A DNA stretch of 64,000 bases, from assembly GCF_032598785.1 (NCBI RefSeq), contig NZ_CP102984.1; one strand, written 5' to 3'. Made by a program: the position numbers and the translations under genes. Of the stretch, positions 1-8,564 are shown one piece after another (within the stretch, counting starts at the first letter, position 1; each line of letters starts with the position of its first letter). Origin of the DNA: Terrisporobacter petrolearius (GTDB lineage Bacteria; Bacillota; Clostridia; Peptostreptococcales; Peptostreptococcaceae). The notes beneath the pieces are model-generated. The model ran no database searches, was not told where the DNA came from, and saw only the letters and a program-made list of their open reading frames with translations.

Positions 1-958
1 CATCTTTATTTATGAAGTCTTGTAAAACTTTTCTTGAGTTTAAATCGTACAACCAAACCCAACCAGCGTTTTTGTACTTACCGCCTTTTACGTGAACATC
101 GTCAATTACTGGGAACTGTCCTTGTTTTATAGTCAAAGGTTTAAAGTTATATGCTGTAAATGCTATATCTATTAAATCTTTTGGTGTAAGATTTGTAGAT
201 ACATATGGAAGCAATGTATTTAATAAATTAGGATACTGGCTAAATTCTTTATCTTTCATAGTATCTATAATTGATAACATAACTTGTCTTTGTCTCTCAT
301 CTCTATTTATAGCACTGTCAGTAATTCTTATTCTAGTATAAGCAATAGCTTGATAACCATTTAGTACTTGTTTACCAGGATGAGTTATAAGTTTCATATC
401 ACCCTTATTAGCATAAGTACACTGATCATATGAAGGAACTATATATTTGTTAGTTATATCAACTTCATGTTGTTTAACATCTACTTCTACTCCGCCTAAT
501 AAAAATACAATATTCATTAAATTATCAAAATCAACTTGAATAAATTTGTCTAATTTTATTTGGAAATTTTCCTCTATAGTTTGGAATAGCAACTTTTCTT
601 TGCCCCAAAAATAAGCTGCATTTAATTTTCCTTTCCCCTTACCTGGAATATCAACATAAGTATCACGAGCCAGAGATGTTAGTTTAATATTTTTGTTGTT
701 AGCATCAATCGTGGCAATCATCATACAGTCAGAACGATAAGCAAGCTCTTTCTCCCTACCATCAGTACCTAATAATAATATGTTTGTTACACCATCTACA
801 GTTTCATACTTTGATTTATAAGCATCTTCAACTTTAGTACTTGTAGTATTTAATTTACTATAGAAATGATAAAAAGTGAATAATGGAATAGTTATTAATA
901 ATGCTAATAATATAATTACCACTTTCGTAAATTTAAATTTTTTGTTTTTTGGCGTCAA
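1..958 (-). CDS. LytR-CpsA-Psr (LCP) family cell-wall ligase, 3' end cut by window
   Basis: The gene runs off the left edge, so about 319 codons are visible and the C-terminus is missing. It starts at a TTG at 956-958 preceded by a strong GGAGGGG at 964-970. The product has a short basic N-terminus, one membrane segment (about residues 11-28) and an extracellular LCP domain. LCP hallmarks seen are LLLGTDGRE, SLARDTYVDIPG, KLNAAYFWG and the arginine-rich AYTRIR...RDERQRQV. LCP enzymes attach teichoic acid-like polymers or capsule to peptidoglycan, using lipid-linked donors, on the outer face of the membrane. The gene is divergent from the peptidase gene at 1200. The family call is secure; the polymer it transfers cannot be read from sequence. 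Confidence 0.9.
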   Translation of the reverse strand, partial: MTPKNKKFKFTKVVIILLALLITIPLFTFYHFYSKLNTTSTKVEDAYKSKYETVDGVTNILLLGTDGREKELAYRSDCMMIATIDANNKNIKLTSLARDTYVDIPGKGKGKLNAAYFWGKEKLLFQTIEENFQIKLDKFIQVDFDNLMNIVFLLGGVEVDVKQHEVDITNKYIVPSYDQCTYANKGDMKLITHPGKQVLNGYQAIAYTRIRITDSAINRDERQRQVMLSIIDTMKDKEFSQYPNLLNTLLPYVSTNLTPKDLIDIAFTAYNFKPLTIKQGQFPVIDDVHVKGGKYKNAGWVWLYDLNSRKVLQDFINKD

Positions 959-1199
959 AAAATCCCCTCCGTTTTTCATTTAATCGAAATTCATAATTAC
1001 ATTATAACAAATATTGTAAATTTACACACTATAACGTAAAAACTATACATATTTATATAGTAATTTAGCATATATTAACTATTTTATTTGTGTCATAAGA
1101 TAAGAACTTAAATATAAGAAATAAGTTGATTATTTTGTTTGAAAAACTTACTAATATAAGATACAATAAAATTATTATATGTAAAATAAGGGGAATATA

Positions 1200-1679
1200 A
1201 TGGATAACTATGTACATACTTGCAAAGATGGCAAAGAAATAGTACCTATTATGGAAGAAATAATAAAAAATGGGGGACAGTGTAAACTAAGAGTGACAGG
1301 ATATTCTATGATGCCTATATTAAAACACCTTCGTGACAGTGTAATATTAACATCGTCAAGAAATAGACCTATTAAAAAAGGTGAAATTGTATTTATAAAA
1401 AGGAACACAGGACAATTTGTCCTTCATAGAGTATATAAAATAATAGATGACAACACTTTTGCAATGAATGGAGATGCACAACAGTGGGTAGAAGTTGTAA
1501 AAAATGATCAAGTTATAGGAGTTTGCTCTAAAATTATAAGGGATAACGAAGAAATCTCCTGTGACAATTGGAAATATAAAAGTATAATAAAAATATGGCA
1601 GTTTTTTAGACCGATTAGGAATTATATTTTTAAAATTAATAATATAATGAAAAGGATTATAAGAAGAGAAGGTAAATAA
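1200..1679 (+). CDS. S24/S26-family (signal-peptidase-like) serine peptidase
   Basis: A 159-residue protein with the fold motifs of S24/S26 peptidases: GYSMMP with candidate nucleophile Ser36, LHRV with His76, and a downstream NGDAQQW box. A histidine rather than a lysine partner resembles the Sec11/SipW (S26B) branch. There is no clear N-terminal membrane anchor; the hydrophobic content sits near the basic C-terminus. It has an upstream GGGG box, and its stop is 16 bp before the next gene, so the two are probably cotranscribed. From memory, similar peptidases are often encoded near PqqD-like genes in Clostridia, and one lies 1.1 kb downstream here. The substrate is unknown; a LexA-like self-cleaving role is less likely because no HTH domain is present. 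Confidence 0.7.
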   Translation: MDNYVHTCKDGKEIVPIMEEIIKNGGQCKLRVTGYSMMPILKHLRDSVILTSSRNRPIKKGEIVFIKRNTGQFVLHRVYKIIDDNTFAMNGDAQQWVEVVKNDQVIGVCSKIIRDNEEISCDNWKYKSIIKIWQFFRPIRNYIFKINNIMKRIIRREGK

Positions 1680-1695
1680 GGAGAGGGTATATTTA

Positions 1696-2556
1696 ATGAA
1701 GAAGGTATTAATGATTATAATATCTGCTATCTTAATATGTCTAATAGGTTTAGGCATTATAGGTTATTATGTGGAAAAAGATAAGGCAGCTGAGAAAGAA
1801 AGAGTAAAAACTGAAGAAAAAGCAGAGGAAACTACTAAAGGGGAAAAGTTAATAGTTGATTCTGATAAAATCGATGTTAAAAAAATAGAAGGATATACTC
1901 CTGGTGAAGACTTAACAAGCCAGGATAATACAAATAATAACTTAGAACAAGAAAACAGTGAAACTATTACTGTGGGAGGCATTAATCTTCCATATTCTAT
2001 TCCTAATAAAAATATGGAAATCATAAGTATAGGCCAATATTCTGGTAAGTTTATTGAAGATGGTAGTGATGTTGACAAGGAAAATGTTTTAGCCATAATA
2101 GTAAAAAATACATCTAAGGAAGTTATAGATTATGGTGAAATAAATATGAAAATAATAGGTAAAACTAGTAATATAAAATTTAAAATTACAAACTTAAAAC
2201 CAGGAGTATGCACACTTATGATGGAATCAAGTGGTAAGATAGAATTTAATCCAGATGATAAATATATATACATGAGTTCGAAAAATAACATGATAGATAA
2301 GCTACCTACTATGGAGTCTCAAGTAGCTTTAACTACTGAAAATAAAAAAATCACAGTGGAAAATTTAAGTGGTGAAAATTTAAATACAGTTTATGTATAT
2401 TACAAAACTATTTCTCCAGGAGGATGTTATTTGGGAGGGATTACTTATCGCGTTAAATTTGAAAATGTTGAAAGTGGAAAAAGTGTAAGTTCTAATACTA
2501 TACATTTCTCTAATGAAAATAGTGAAATCTTAAAAGTTGAATCAGTAAAAGAATAA
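1696..2556 (+). CDS. Membrane-anchored hypothetical protein
   Basis: A 286-residue protein I do not recognise. One hydrophobic segment (about residues 4-25) is followed by a charged Glu/Lys-rich linker to about residue 95, then a beta-rich globular C-terminal region containing a few cysteines (for example the PGVC and GGCYLGG segments). There is no lipobox, so the N-terminus probably acts as an uncleaved anchor with the rest outside the cell. GGAGAGGG lies 9 bp upstream of ATG. It follows the S24/S26-like peptidase by 16 bp and ends in its own terminator, so the pair forms a two-gene unit. A role as substrate or partner of the peptidase is possible but is inferred only from position. Confidence 0.6.
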   Translation: MKKVLMIIISAILICLIGLGIIGYYVEKDKAAEKERVKTEEKAEETTKGEKLIVDSDKIDVKKIEGYTPGEDLTSQDNTNNNLEQENSETITVGGINLPYSIPNKNMEIISIGQYSGKFIEDGSDVDKENVLAIIVKNTSKEVIDYGEINMKIIGKTSNIKFKITNLKPGVCTLMMESSGKIEFNPDDKYIYMSSKNNMIDKLPTMESQVALTTENKKITVENLSGENLNTVYVYYKTISPGGCYLGGITYRVKFENVESGKSVSSNTIHFSNENSEILKVESVKE

Positions 2557-2572
2557 TATTGTAAATTAATTA

Positions 2573-2606
2573 AAAGTAGTCGCAAAATACGACTACTTTC
2601 TTTATT
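2573..2606 (+). terminator. Rho-independent terminator
   Basis: A 10-bp perfect stem (2573-2582 with 2590-2599), 7-nt loop and T-rich tail, 16 bp after the stop of the membrane-anchored protein. Confidence 0.85.
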
Positions 2607-2707
2607 TTGTTATAAAAATAACCAATAAACAGCAAATATAATTAAATAATTTGAATAGTAATGCTTTATTTTGTAAAGTAATACATTGGAAAATCCCTGT
2701 CCAATTG

Positions 2708-2736
2708 TTGACATTAAAGGCACACTAAAGTAAAAT
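2708..2736 (+). promoter_or_regulatory. Sigma-A promoter of first PqqD-like gene
   Basis: TTGACA at 2708-2713, a 17-bp spacer and TAAAAT at 2731-2736. Predicted transcription start near 2743 gives a leader of about 84 nt before the ATG at 2827. Confidence 0.75.
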
Positions 2737-2826
2737 TTAAGTGATGGTAATTTTTCATCTTGGTTTTTATTTAGTAAGTTAGCATATACTAAAATGATGA
2801 AAATTTTAAAACAAGGGGGAGGAATC

Positions 2827-3087
2827 ATGGAAGTTAAAAAAGATTTCAATCTGCGTAAAATGGGTGGAGAATATATTCTTATGCCCAAAAATACATCACA
2901 AAGAGGTTACAATGGACTAATTAGTTTGAATGAAGTTGAAGCCTTGGTTTGGAAAAATTTAGGAAGTTGCAAAAGTGAAGAAGATATGCTTTCCTTAATT
3001 ACTAACACATATATGGTGAAAAAATCAGATGCTAAAAAAGATCTGGGAGACTTTTTGGAGCAATTGGAAAAAGCAGACATAATATAA
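2827..3087 (+). CDS. Orphan PqqD-family protein (copy 1)
   Basis: An 86-residue protein with the PqqD-type winged-helix pattern: a basic N-terminus, a hydrophobic strand pair, then an xxVWKNL segment followed by a helical C-terminus ending in DII. The frame is open from 2794, but AGGGGGAGG at 2814-2822 fixes the start at ATG 2827, which also makes it exactly the length of the paralogue at 6764. PqqD proteins bind leader peptides for radical SAM enzymes in RiPP biosynthesis; no radical SAM gene or precursor peptide is seen in this window. The gene is monocistronic, with its own promoter and terminator. The family call is good; the function here is open. Confidence 0.75.
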   Translation: MEVKKDFNLRKMGGEYILMPKNTSQRGYNGLISLNEVEALVWKNLGSCKSEEDMLSLITNTYMVKKSDAKKDLGDFLEQLEKADII

Positions 3088-3120
3088 ATTAGTTAGCAAA
3101 TAAATAACATATATAACAAA

Positions 3121-3151
3121 AAAGATAGAGTGATCACTCTATCTTTTTTTA
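3121..3151 (+). terminator. Rho-independent terminator
   Basis: A perfect 26-bp palindrome (3121-3146; 11-bp stem, GATC loop) followed by a T run, 33 bp after the PqqD-like gene. Confidence 0.9.
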
Positions 3152-3337
3152 TATTAAAATAATTTAATTATATAGGTATTTGTAAAGTTTTATTATAATA
3201 CAGAAAAATGGGAAAATTTTATATTTTAAATTATAAACATATAAAAAAATATTATTAGTACTATGATATACAATTAATAAATACTATACTTTAAGTGTAG
3301 ATAAAGAAGGGTTTATAGAAGGAGGGAAAACTTTTAG

Positions 3338-4519
3338 GTGAAAAAATCTTATAAGTTAGTAACACTCGTAGGAATTATATTTATATTAATAGGAATTTAT
3401 TTTTATAGTATATGTAATAATTTAAACCATAAAAATCACTTAAAAACTATAAAAGTTGAAGTCTATGAGTATGAACCTTGTTATTATATTGATCTATCCA
3501 TACAACCTATAAATAAACAAAATTATGGAAATTTAGTATACGAGTTTTCTACAGGACCTGTTTACATAGGAGCGAGTAAAGGAAACAAAGATATTATTGT
3601 CCATATTAATGGAGCTTTAGAAAATAATAAAAAAGATATTTTAAGGAATCTTCAAAAATCTTATGATAAATATTTTAAAATAAAAGATAATAGGAAGATA
3701 TCTATGCATATCATATCAACTACCCTTATTATATTTGTAATGCTTATTTTGTCTAATATTAGAAAAATAAAATCAATAAATATACAAAGAAAAATAAAAT
3801 ATAGAATTAAAAATAACAGATATATACTTTATTATCAGTCCATATTTGACCCAAATATGGAACAAATAGTAGGGTTTGAAGCGTTGATAAGACAGAAAGA
3901 TAAAAATGGAAACATATTATCTCCAAAAGAGTTTTTACATGAAGTAGAGTCAAATAATATGTTGTATGAATTATCTTTATGGGTTTTAGAAAATGCAATG
4001 AAAGATTATAAAATAGTACATGATAAATATAGCTTAGAAATTGGTAAATATATTTCCGTAAATATTTCAGTTGATGAACTTATTAATGATGAATTTATTA
4101 AAAAATCTATTGGACTAATGGAAAAATACAACCTATCAAGAAATTCAATTTGTTTTGAAATTATAGAAAGAGTAAAATCAGAAAGAATTAGTAAACTGTC
4201 TGAAAGTATAAAAAAATTAAAAGATATAGGCTATTTAATAGCTATAGATGATTTTGGAATGGAACATTCTAATTTAGATTTACTTGGTAAGATTGAATTT
4301 GATATTATCAAGTTAGATAGATATTTTATATATACTATATCTAAGAAATATCTGAAGGAAGAATTTATAAAGTTTTTATCAGCAGTATCAAAACGATCTG
4401 ATAGTGTATTGGTTGTGGAGGGTATAGAAACTGAAGAGCAGATTAATCTTATAAAAAGCTTTGATAATGACAAAATATATGTGCAGGGATATTACTATAG
4501 TAAGCCATGCCCTATATAG
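3338..4519 (+). CDS. Membrane EAL-domain c-di-GMP phosphodiesterase
   Basis: A 393-residue protein beginning at GTG 3338, with GGAGGG at 3321-3326. Two membrane segments (about 7-27 and 122-140) enclose an extracytoplasmic domain of roughly 95 residues that should sense a signal. The cytoplasmic C-terminus is a full EAL domain. The residues expected for metal and c-di-GMP binding are all present: E181 of EAL, N242, E274, D304-D305 of DDFG, K325, E361 and Q383 of QGY. It is therefore predicted to hydrolyse c-di-GMP to pGpG and favour motility over attachment. No GGDEF domain is attached. It is a single gene bounded by terminators. Confidence 0.92.
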   Translation: MKKSYKLVTLVGIIFILIGIYFYSICNNLNHKNHLKTIKVEVYEYEPCYYIDLSIQPINKQNYGNLVYEFSTGPVYIGASKGNKDIIVHINGALENNKKDILRNLQKSYDKYFKIKDNRKISMHIISTTLIIFVMLILSNIRKIKSINIQRKIKYRIKNNRYILYYQSIFDPNMEQIVGFEALIRQKDKNGNILSPKEFLHEVESNNMLYELSLWVLENAMKDYKIVHDKYSLEIGKYISVNISVDELINDEFIKKSIGLMEKYNLSRNSICFEIIERVKSERISKLSESIKKLKDIGYLIAIDDFGMEHSNLDLLGKIEFDIIKLDRYFIYTISKKYLKEEFIKFLSAVSKRSDSVLVVEGIETEEQINLIKSFDNDKIYVQGYYYSKPCPI

Positions 4520-4524
4520 AAACT

Positions 4525-4559
4525 AAGAATGATGTACGGATTACATCATTCTTTTTTTT
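4525..4559 (+). terminator. Rho-independent terminator
   Basis: A 12-bp perfect stem (4525-4536 with 4542-4553), 5-nt loop and T run directly after the EAL gene. Confidence 0.92.
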
Positions 4560-4643
4560 ACATTTTAGGAAATTATAGTTGAATTTACGCTGTTGATAAA
4601 CTCTGGAATTAAGTTATATCAACTCGTTTAGGAAATGTAAAAA

Positions 4644-4722
4644 ATGTATTTTTGAGCAACGGAGTTGCCTGAAGCGATAGCGAAGGCATCTCGTTGGCGA
4701 CATGAGCGAAGTGAATTTTTTA
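4644..4722. repeat. Dispersed intergenic repeat, copy A
   Basis: The 395-bp gap between the EAL gene's terminator and the permease gene contains this element. It starts at a TTTTGAGCAACG box, continues GTTGCCTGAAGCG, then CGTTGGCGACATGAGCGAAGTGAATTTTTT in two adjoining pieces. The same boxes recur at 8372, 27945 and 34486. TGCCT and AGGCA at 4666 and 4683 can pair. No ORF is present. Confidence 0.65.
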
Positions 4723-4854
4723 TGTGAAATTTATCTTGCATAATCGACAAAAATTGTCAGAATTAATAAGATAATTCTGGATATTTGTAAAAATATAATA
4801 AAATAAAAAATATCGTTGAAAAATGAAATTAAGAGTGGTATTATAAGTTGTGAC

Positions 4855-4899
4855 AATTTTGGGTAACAAAAAAGGTTGTTACTTCGTGAACTCAAAATT
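4855..4899 (+). promoter_or_regulatory. Two-stem hairpin in permease leader
   Basis: Bases 4855-4864 pair with 4890-4899 (10 bp with one G-T wobble), and inside it 4865-4869 pairs with 4876-4880. It ends 55 bp before the permease ATG and has no T run, so it is not a terminator. It matches no riboswitch class I know; T-box motifs are absent. Confidence 0.35.
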
Positions 4900-4954
4900 T
4901 ACAGAAAAAGGTTTAACTTGCAGTAAATGATGGGAATTATAAGGAGGAAAAATT

Positions 4955-6484
4955 ATGTCAAAAGAAACAAAAAAACTTACATTAGTACCTCTTGTGCTTA
5001 TGATATTCACATCGGTGTTTGGATTTGCTAATATGCCTAAGGCATTTTTCTTAATGGGCTATTCAGCGATACCATGGTATGTAATAAGTGCAGTACTATT
5101 CTTTATTCCATATGCTTTTATGATGGCAGAGTATGGTTCAGCTTTCAAGAAGGAAAGTGGTGGAATGTACTCATGGATGGAAAAATCAGTTGGTGGTAAA
5201 TATGCATTTATAGGTACTTTTATGTGGTACGCTTCATATATGATTTGGATGGTAAACGTTTCATCGACTATATGGATACCATTATCAAACGCAATACTTG
5301 GTACAGATATGACTGGTAGCTGGAGCTTATTTGGTCTAGGATCAGTACAAACATTAGGAATATTAGCAGCGATTTGGATAGTTGTTGTTACTTTTATAGC
5401 TACAAAAGGTGTAGAAAAAATAAGTAAAATAACTTCTGTAGGAGGAACTGCTGTAACAATACTTAACATAGTATTACTAGGTGGAGGTATTGTGGTAGTA
5501 TTAATGAATGGTGGTTTAGCAGAGCCAATAAACAACATAGCTCAAAGCTTTACAACTTCACCAAATCCAGAGTATTCAAGTCCAATAGCAATATTATCAT
5601 TTTTAACATTTGCAGTTTTTGCATTTGGAGGTTTAGAAGTTCTTGGAGGATTAGTTGACCAAACAGAAAACGCTGAAAAAACTTTCCCAAAAGGTTTAGC
5701 TATATCAGCAGTAGTAATATCTTTAGGATATGCATTAGGAATATTTGCATGTGGTATGTTTGCTAACTGGTCAGAAGTAATGAGTGGTAGTAACGTAAAC
5801 TTAGCAAATGTTACTTACATATTAATGAGCAACTTAGGATTTAAAATAGGTGTGGGAATGGGTCTTTCTCAAGCAACAGCATTAACAGTAGGAGCATGGA
5901 CAGCAAGATTTGTTGGTCTTTCAATGTTCTTAGCTTTAACAGGAGCTTTCTTTACATTAACTTATTCACCACTTAAAACTCTTATCCAAGGTGCGCCAAA
6001 AGAAGTATGGCCTGGAAAACTTGGAGAAATAAAAAATGGAATGCCAATAAACGCTATGATAGTACAAGCTATAATAGTAATAGTTATGATATTAATAGTT
6101 GCATTTGGTGGAGATGACGCAAAAGAATTCGTTGCTCTTCTTACATTAATGACTAACGTAGCAATGACTATACCATATATGTTCTTATCATCAGCATTCC
6201 CTAAATTTAAGAAAAAGCAATTAAATGGTGAGTTAGAAAAACCATTTGTTGTTTATAAATCTTATGGTTTAGCTATAGCTGCAGCAACAATTGTAACAGC
6301 TATAATAGGATTTGCAAATGTATTTACAATAATAGAGCCAGTAATAACTAGTCCAGAAGGTTTAGTTAAAACACTTACAATGATAGGTGGACCATTACTA
6401 TTCTCTGTAGTAGGGTATTTATTATATGCTAGATATGAAAAGAAATATATTAAAAATAAAAATAATACAAATAAAGTTGCATAA
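4955..6484 (+). CDS. APC-superfamily amino acid permease/antiporter (YjeM-like)
   Basis: A 509-residue integral membrane protein with about 12 hydrophobic segments. Features of the APC superfamily seen include an opening VFGFANMPKAFF helix, the MAEYGSAFKKESGGMYSW segment and the TFAVFAFGGLEVLGGLVDQTEN segment in the sixth to seventh helix region. It most resembles the glutamate:GABA-antiporter/YjeM branch. It should exchange or import an amino acid across the cytoplasmic membrane; the substrate is not determinable here. AAGGAGG lies 8 bp before the ATG. It is monocistronic, with a structured leader upstream and a terminator downstream. Length and topology are normal for the family. Confidence 0.88.
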   Translation: MSKETKKLTLVPLVLMIFTSVFGFANMPKAFFLMGYSAIPWYVISAVLFFIPYAFMMAEYGSAFKKESGGMYSWMEKSVGGKYAFIGTFMWYASYMIWMVNVSSTIWIPLSNAILGTDMTGSWSLFGLGSVQTLGILAAIWIVVVTFIATKGVEKISKITSVGGTAVTILNIVLLGGGIVVVLMNGGLAEPINNIAQSFTTSPNPEYSSPIAILSFLTFAVFAFGGLEVLGGLVDQTENAEKTFPKGLAISAVVISLGYALGIFACGMFANWSEVMSGSNVNLANVTYILMSNLGFKIGVGMGLSQATALTVGAWTARFVGLSMFLALTGAFFTLTYSPLKTLIQGAPKEVWPGKLGEIKNGMPINAMIVQAIIVIVMILIVAFGGDDAKEFVALLTLMTNVAMTIPYMFLSSAFPKFKKKQLNGELEKPFVVYKSYGLAIAAATIVTAIIGFANVFTIIEPVITSPEGLVKTLTMIGGPLLFSVVGYLLYARYEKKYIKNKNNTNKVA

Positions 6485-6505
6485 TTATATATAATATGTT
6501 TAAAA

Positions 6506-6540
6506 AGAAGGTGAATACTATTATCACCTTCTACTCTTTT
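6506..6540 (+). terminator. Probable terminator
   Basis: A 9-bp stem (6506-6514 with 6524-6532), 9-nt loop and a C/T-rich tail 21 bp after the permease stop. Confidence 0.6.
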
Positions 6541-6661
6541 CTACAAAATAACCTTTAAAGTACTTTGGCAAATTTATTTAACTTTTTATATGATTTTAAG
6601 AAAAGAAATTAATGGCTTAAAATAATAAATATTATGGTCTGGAAAATGTTTTTTATTTTCA

Positions 6662-6690
6662 TTGACATGAGTGTAAAATTAATATATTAT
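6662..6690 (+). promoter_or_regulatory. Sigma-A promoter of second PqqD-like gene
   Basis: TTGACA at 6662-6667, a 17-bp spacer and TATTAT at 6685-6690, 73 bp before the start. Geometry matches that of copy 1 at 2708. Confidence 0.75.
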
Positions 6691-6763
6691 TTAAAGAATA
6701 TAAATATATTTTTAACAAAGTTACTATTTTAATATGAATAGTAAACTTAAGGGGGAAGTAGTT

Positions 6764-7024
6764 ATGAAAATAAAAAAAGAGTTTTGTATGAGAAATATTT
6801 GTGGAGAAAATGCTTTAGTCCCAGTAGGAGAGACAGCTCTATCTTTTAAGGGGATAATAAAGGTTAATAATATAGGAAGTTTTATTTGGAATAATCTTGA
6901 AAGCTCAAAAAATGAGGATGAAATCGTTTCTAAGGTTATGGATAAATATAGCCTAGGGTTGAATGAAGCAAAAACTAACGTTGACGATTTTATTAAATAT
7001 TTAAAGAATGTGAATATAATATAA
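6764..7024 (+). CDS. Orphan PqqD-family protein (copy 2)
   Basis: An 86-residue paralogue of the protein at 2827. The two align without gaps: K-K-x-F near the start, then GE-x-x-L-P, an I-x-x-N hydrophobic stretch, FIWNNLES against VWKNLGS, and a C-terminal helix ending in NII against DII. The frame is open from 6734, but GGGGGAAG at 6751-6758 points to ATG 6764. Like copy 1 it has its own TTGACA promoter and terminator and no radical SAM partner nearby. Divergence between the copies is large (roughly one third identical by eye), so the duplication is not recent. It may deliver a peptide to a partner encoded elsewhere. Confidence 0.73.
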   Translation: MKIKKEFCMRNICGENALVPVGETALSFKGIIKVNNIGSFIWNNLESSKNEDEIVSKVMDKYSLGLNEAKTNVDDFIKYLKNVNII

Positions 7025-7059
7025 AATACGATATAAATATGATAAGAATAAGATAAAAG

Positions 7060-7097
7060 AAAGTTGTCTATAAAATAAATAGTACAACTTTTTTTTA
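7060..7097 (+). terminator. Rho-independent terminator
   Basis: AAAGTTGT (7060-7067) pairs with ACAACTTT (7084-7091), extended by a bulged 4-bp stem, then a run of T. Confidence 0.8.
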
Positions 7098-7275
7098 TTT
7101 TGAAAAATTTAATTTAGTCAGGAAAACATTTTCGAAAAATGAAATGAATTATTTTGAAATATAACATAAATGTCACATTTGTTTTATTGATAAATGCAAA
7201 AAATTATGGTATTTTAAAGTGTAGACCATTAGAAATTTAGCGAAAAAAGTAAAATATGCAGAAAGAGGGGAACTT

Positions 7276-8319
7276 ATGGACAAATACCTTAGTAATAAAA
7301 TTAAAAACATGTCTTTAATTATGACTTTCTTTGTTGTTGTTCTTCATTCAAACAACTTAGAAGATGCATCTGTATTTAATGTAAATACATTAGTACAAAA
7401 CTTTATAGGGCAAGGAATTGTAAGAATAGCTGTACCTATGTTTTTTGTAATATCAGGATACCTGTTCTTTTATAAATTTAAACCATCAACAGAGGCTTTT
7501 TTATCAAAATACAAAAAAAGATTTAAAAGTTTATTTATACCTTATTTTATATGGTGTACAGGATGGCTAATAATATTATATTTAGTAGAACTTACTGCCT
7601 TTGGTAGATCTATGTTTTCAGATAGAATAATAGCTGATTATAATGCTGTAGAACTATTTAAAAATACTTATATTTATCCTTTGCCATATCAATTTTGGTA
7701 TATTAGAGCCTTAATGATAAATGTAGTGATTTCGCCAATAATTTACTATGTAATAGATAAACTAAAAGGTAAAGCATTGTTAGTGATTACAGTATTTTGG
7801 TTCTTTGATGTTATTTATTATCCTATATTAATGTTTGCAATAGGTGCATGTTTTGCAGTTGGAGATTTTGATATATACTTTAATAAATATAAGGATAAGG
7901 GATATTTATTTGGATTAGGTTATATATTAGCCATAATACTAAAAACTATTCTAATATATATGCCTCAAATACCAAATTACGAATATGTACTATTACTTGT
8001 TGAAAACATAATAATATTATGTGGTGTACCATTTGCATGGTTTGTTTATGATGTAATAGGAGAGAGATTTAAGAAGAAGTTTGACTTAGGAAAAGAAATG
8101 AAGTTAGCTAAATACGGAATATTTATTTACTTCTTCCATATTCCTCTACAATCAATTATTAAAAAGGTGTGGTTTAAAGTAATGCCAGTAAGCTCAACGA
8201 GCAGCTTGATTATTTTCTTTGTAGCACCAATAATAACAATAACAATATGTGCTTGTGTGGCCATATTTATGAGAAAATATATGAAAAGAATATACATGTT
8301 ACTAACTGGTGGCAGATAA
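7276..8319 (+). CDS. Acyltransferase family 3 (AT3) membrane protein
   Basis: A 347-residue polytopic protein with about 10 hydrophobic segments. The N-terminal helix carries the conserved histidine (VVLHSNN), followed by the RIAVPMFFVISGYLFF helix with the arginine typical of AT3 (Acyl_transf_3/OafA-type) enzymes. These transfer acetyl or other acyl groups onto extracytoplasmic glycans, teichoic acids or lipids. AGAGGGG lies before ATG 7276. The gene stands alone with a strong terminator; the acceptor cannot be deduced. Its size is standard for an AT3 domain with no attached SGNH domain. Confidence 0.88.
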   Translation: MDKYLSNKIKNMSLIMTFFVVVLHSNNLEDASVFNVNTLVQNFIGQGIVRIAVPMFFVISGYLFFYKFKPSTEAFLSKYKKRFKSLFIPYFIWCTGWLIILYLVELTAFGRSMFSDRIIADYNAVELFKNTYIYPLPYQFWYIRALMINVVISPIIYYVIDKLKGKALLVITVFWFFDVIYYPILMFAIGACFAVGDFDIYFNKYKDKGYLFGLGYILAIILKTILIYMPQIPNYEYVLLLVENIIILCGVPFAWFVYDVIGERFKKKFDLGKEMKLAKYGIFIYFFHIPLQSIIKKVWFKVMPVSSTSSLIIFFVAPIITITICACVAIFMRKYMKRIYMLLTGGR

Positions 8320-8335
8320 ATATATTATAAATTAG

Positions 8336-8371
8336 AAAGACCTACATTAATTTTAAAATGTAGGTCTTTTT
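8336..8371 (+). terminator. Rho-independent terminator
   Basis: A perfect 13-bp stem (8336-8348 with 8357-8369), 8-nt loop and short T run, 17 bp after the acyltransferase. Confidence 0.9.
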
Positions 8372-8487
8372 AGCGAAGTGAAATTTTCAGCAAGATCGTT
8401 GCATGAAATTTCATAGTGCCCACGCAGTGGCTTAAAGCGGTAGCAGAATAATTCGCCAACACGTCGCTCAAGGGAAGCGAATTTTTG
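8372..8487. repeat. Dispersed intergenic repeat, copy B
   Basis: Contains the shared boxes AGCGAAGTGAAATTTT, ATCGTTGCATGAAATTTCATAG, GCCCACGCAGTGGCTTAAAGCGG, ATTCGCCAACACGTCGCTCA and GAAGCGAATTTTT. The central boxes recur at 34516-34556 almost unchanged. It lies in the 245-bp gap between the acyltransferase gene and the next small gene. Confidence 0.65.
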
Positions 8488-8564
8488 TTTTCTTAAGGTT
8501 TAATTAAGGTTTTTGGGAAAAGTAAAGTTAATCAAAATGTTTTTTAAAGCTAAAGGAGGTAAAT

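Noticed and set aside
1356..1757. Long minus-strand ORF opposite the S24/S26-like gene
   Set aside because: It is a shadow frame: no RBS, unnatural hydrophobic/Tyr-Phe-rich composition, and fully opposite a gene with good motifs. The same applies to the other antisense frames such as 55253-55801 and 58921-59352.
2794..7024. A complete RiPP cluster around the PqqD-like genes
   Set aside because: No radical SAM CXXXCXXC protein, precursor peptide or peptide ABC exporter is seen within the window, so only the PqqD-like genes themselves are reported.
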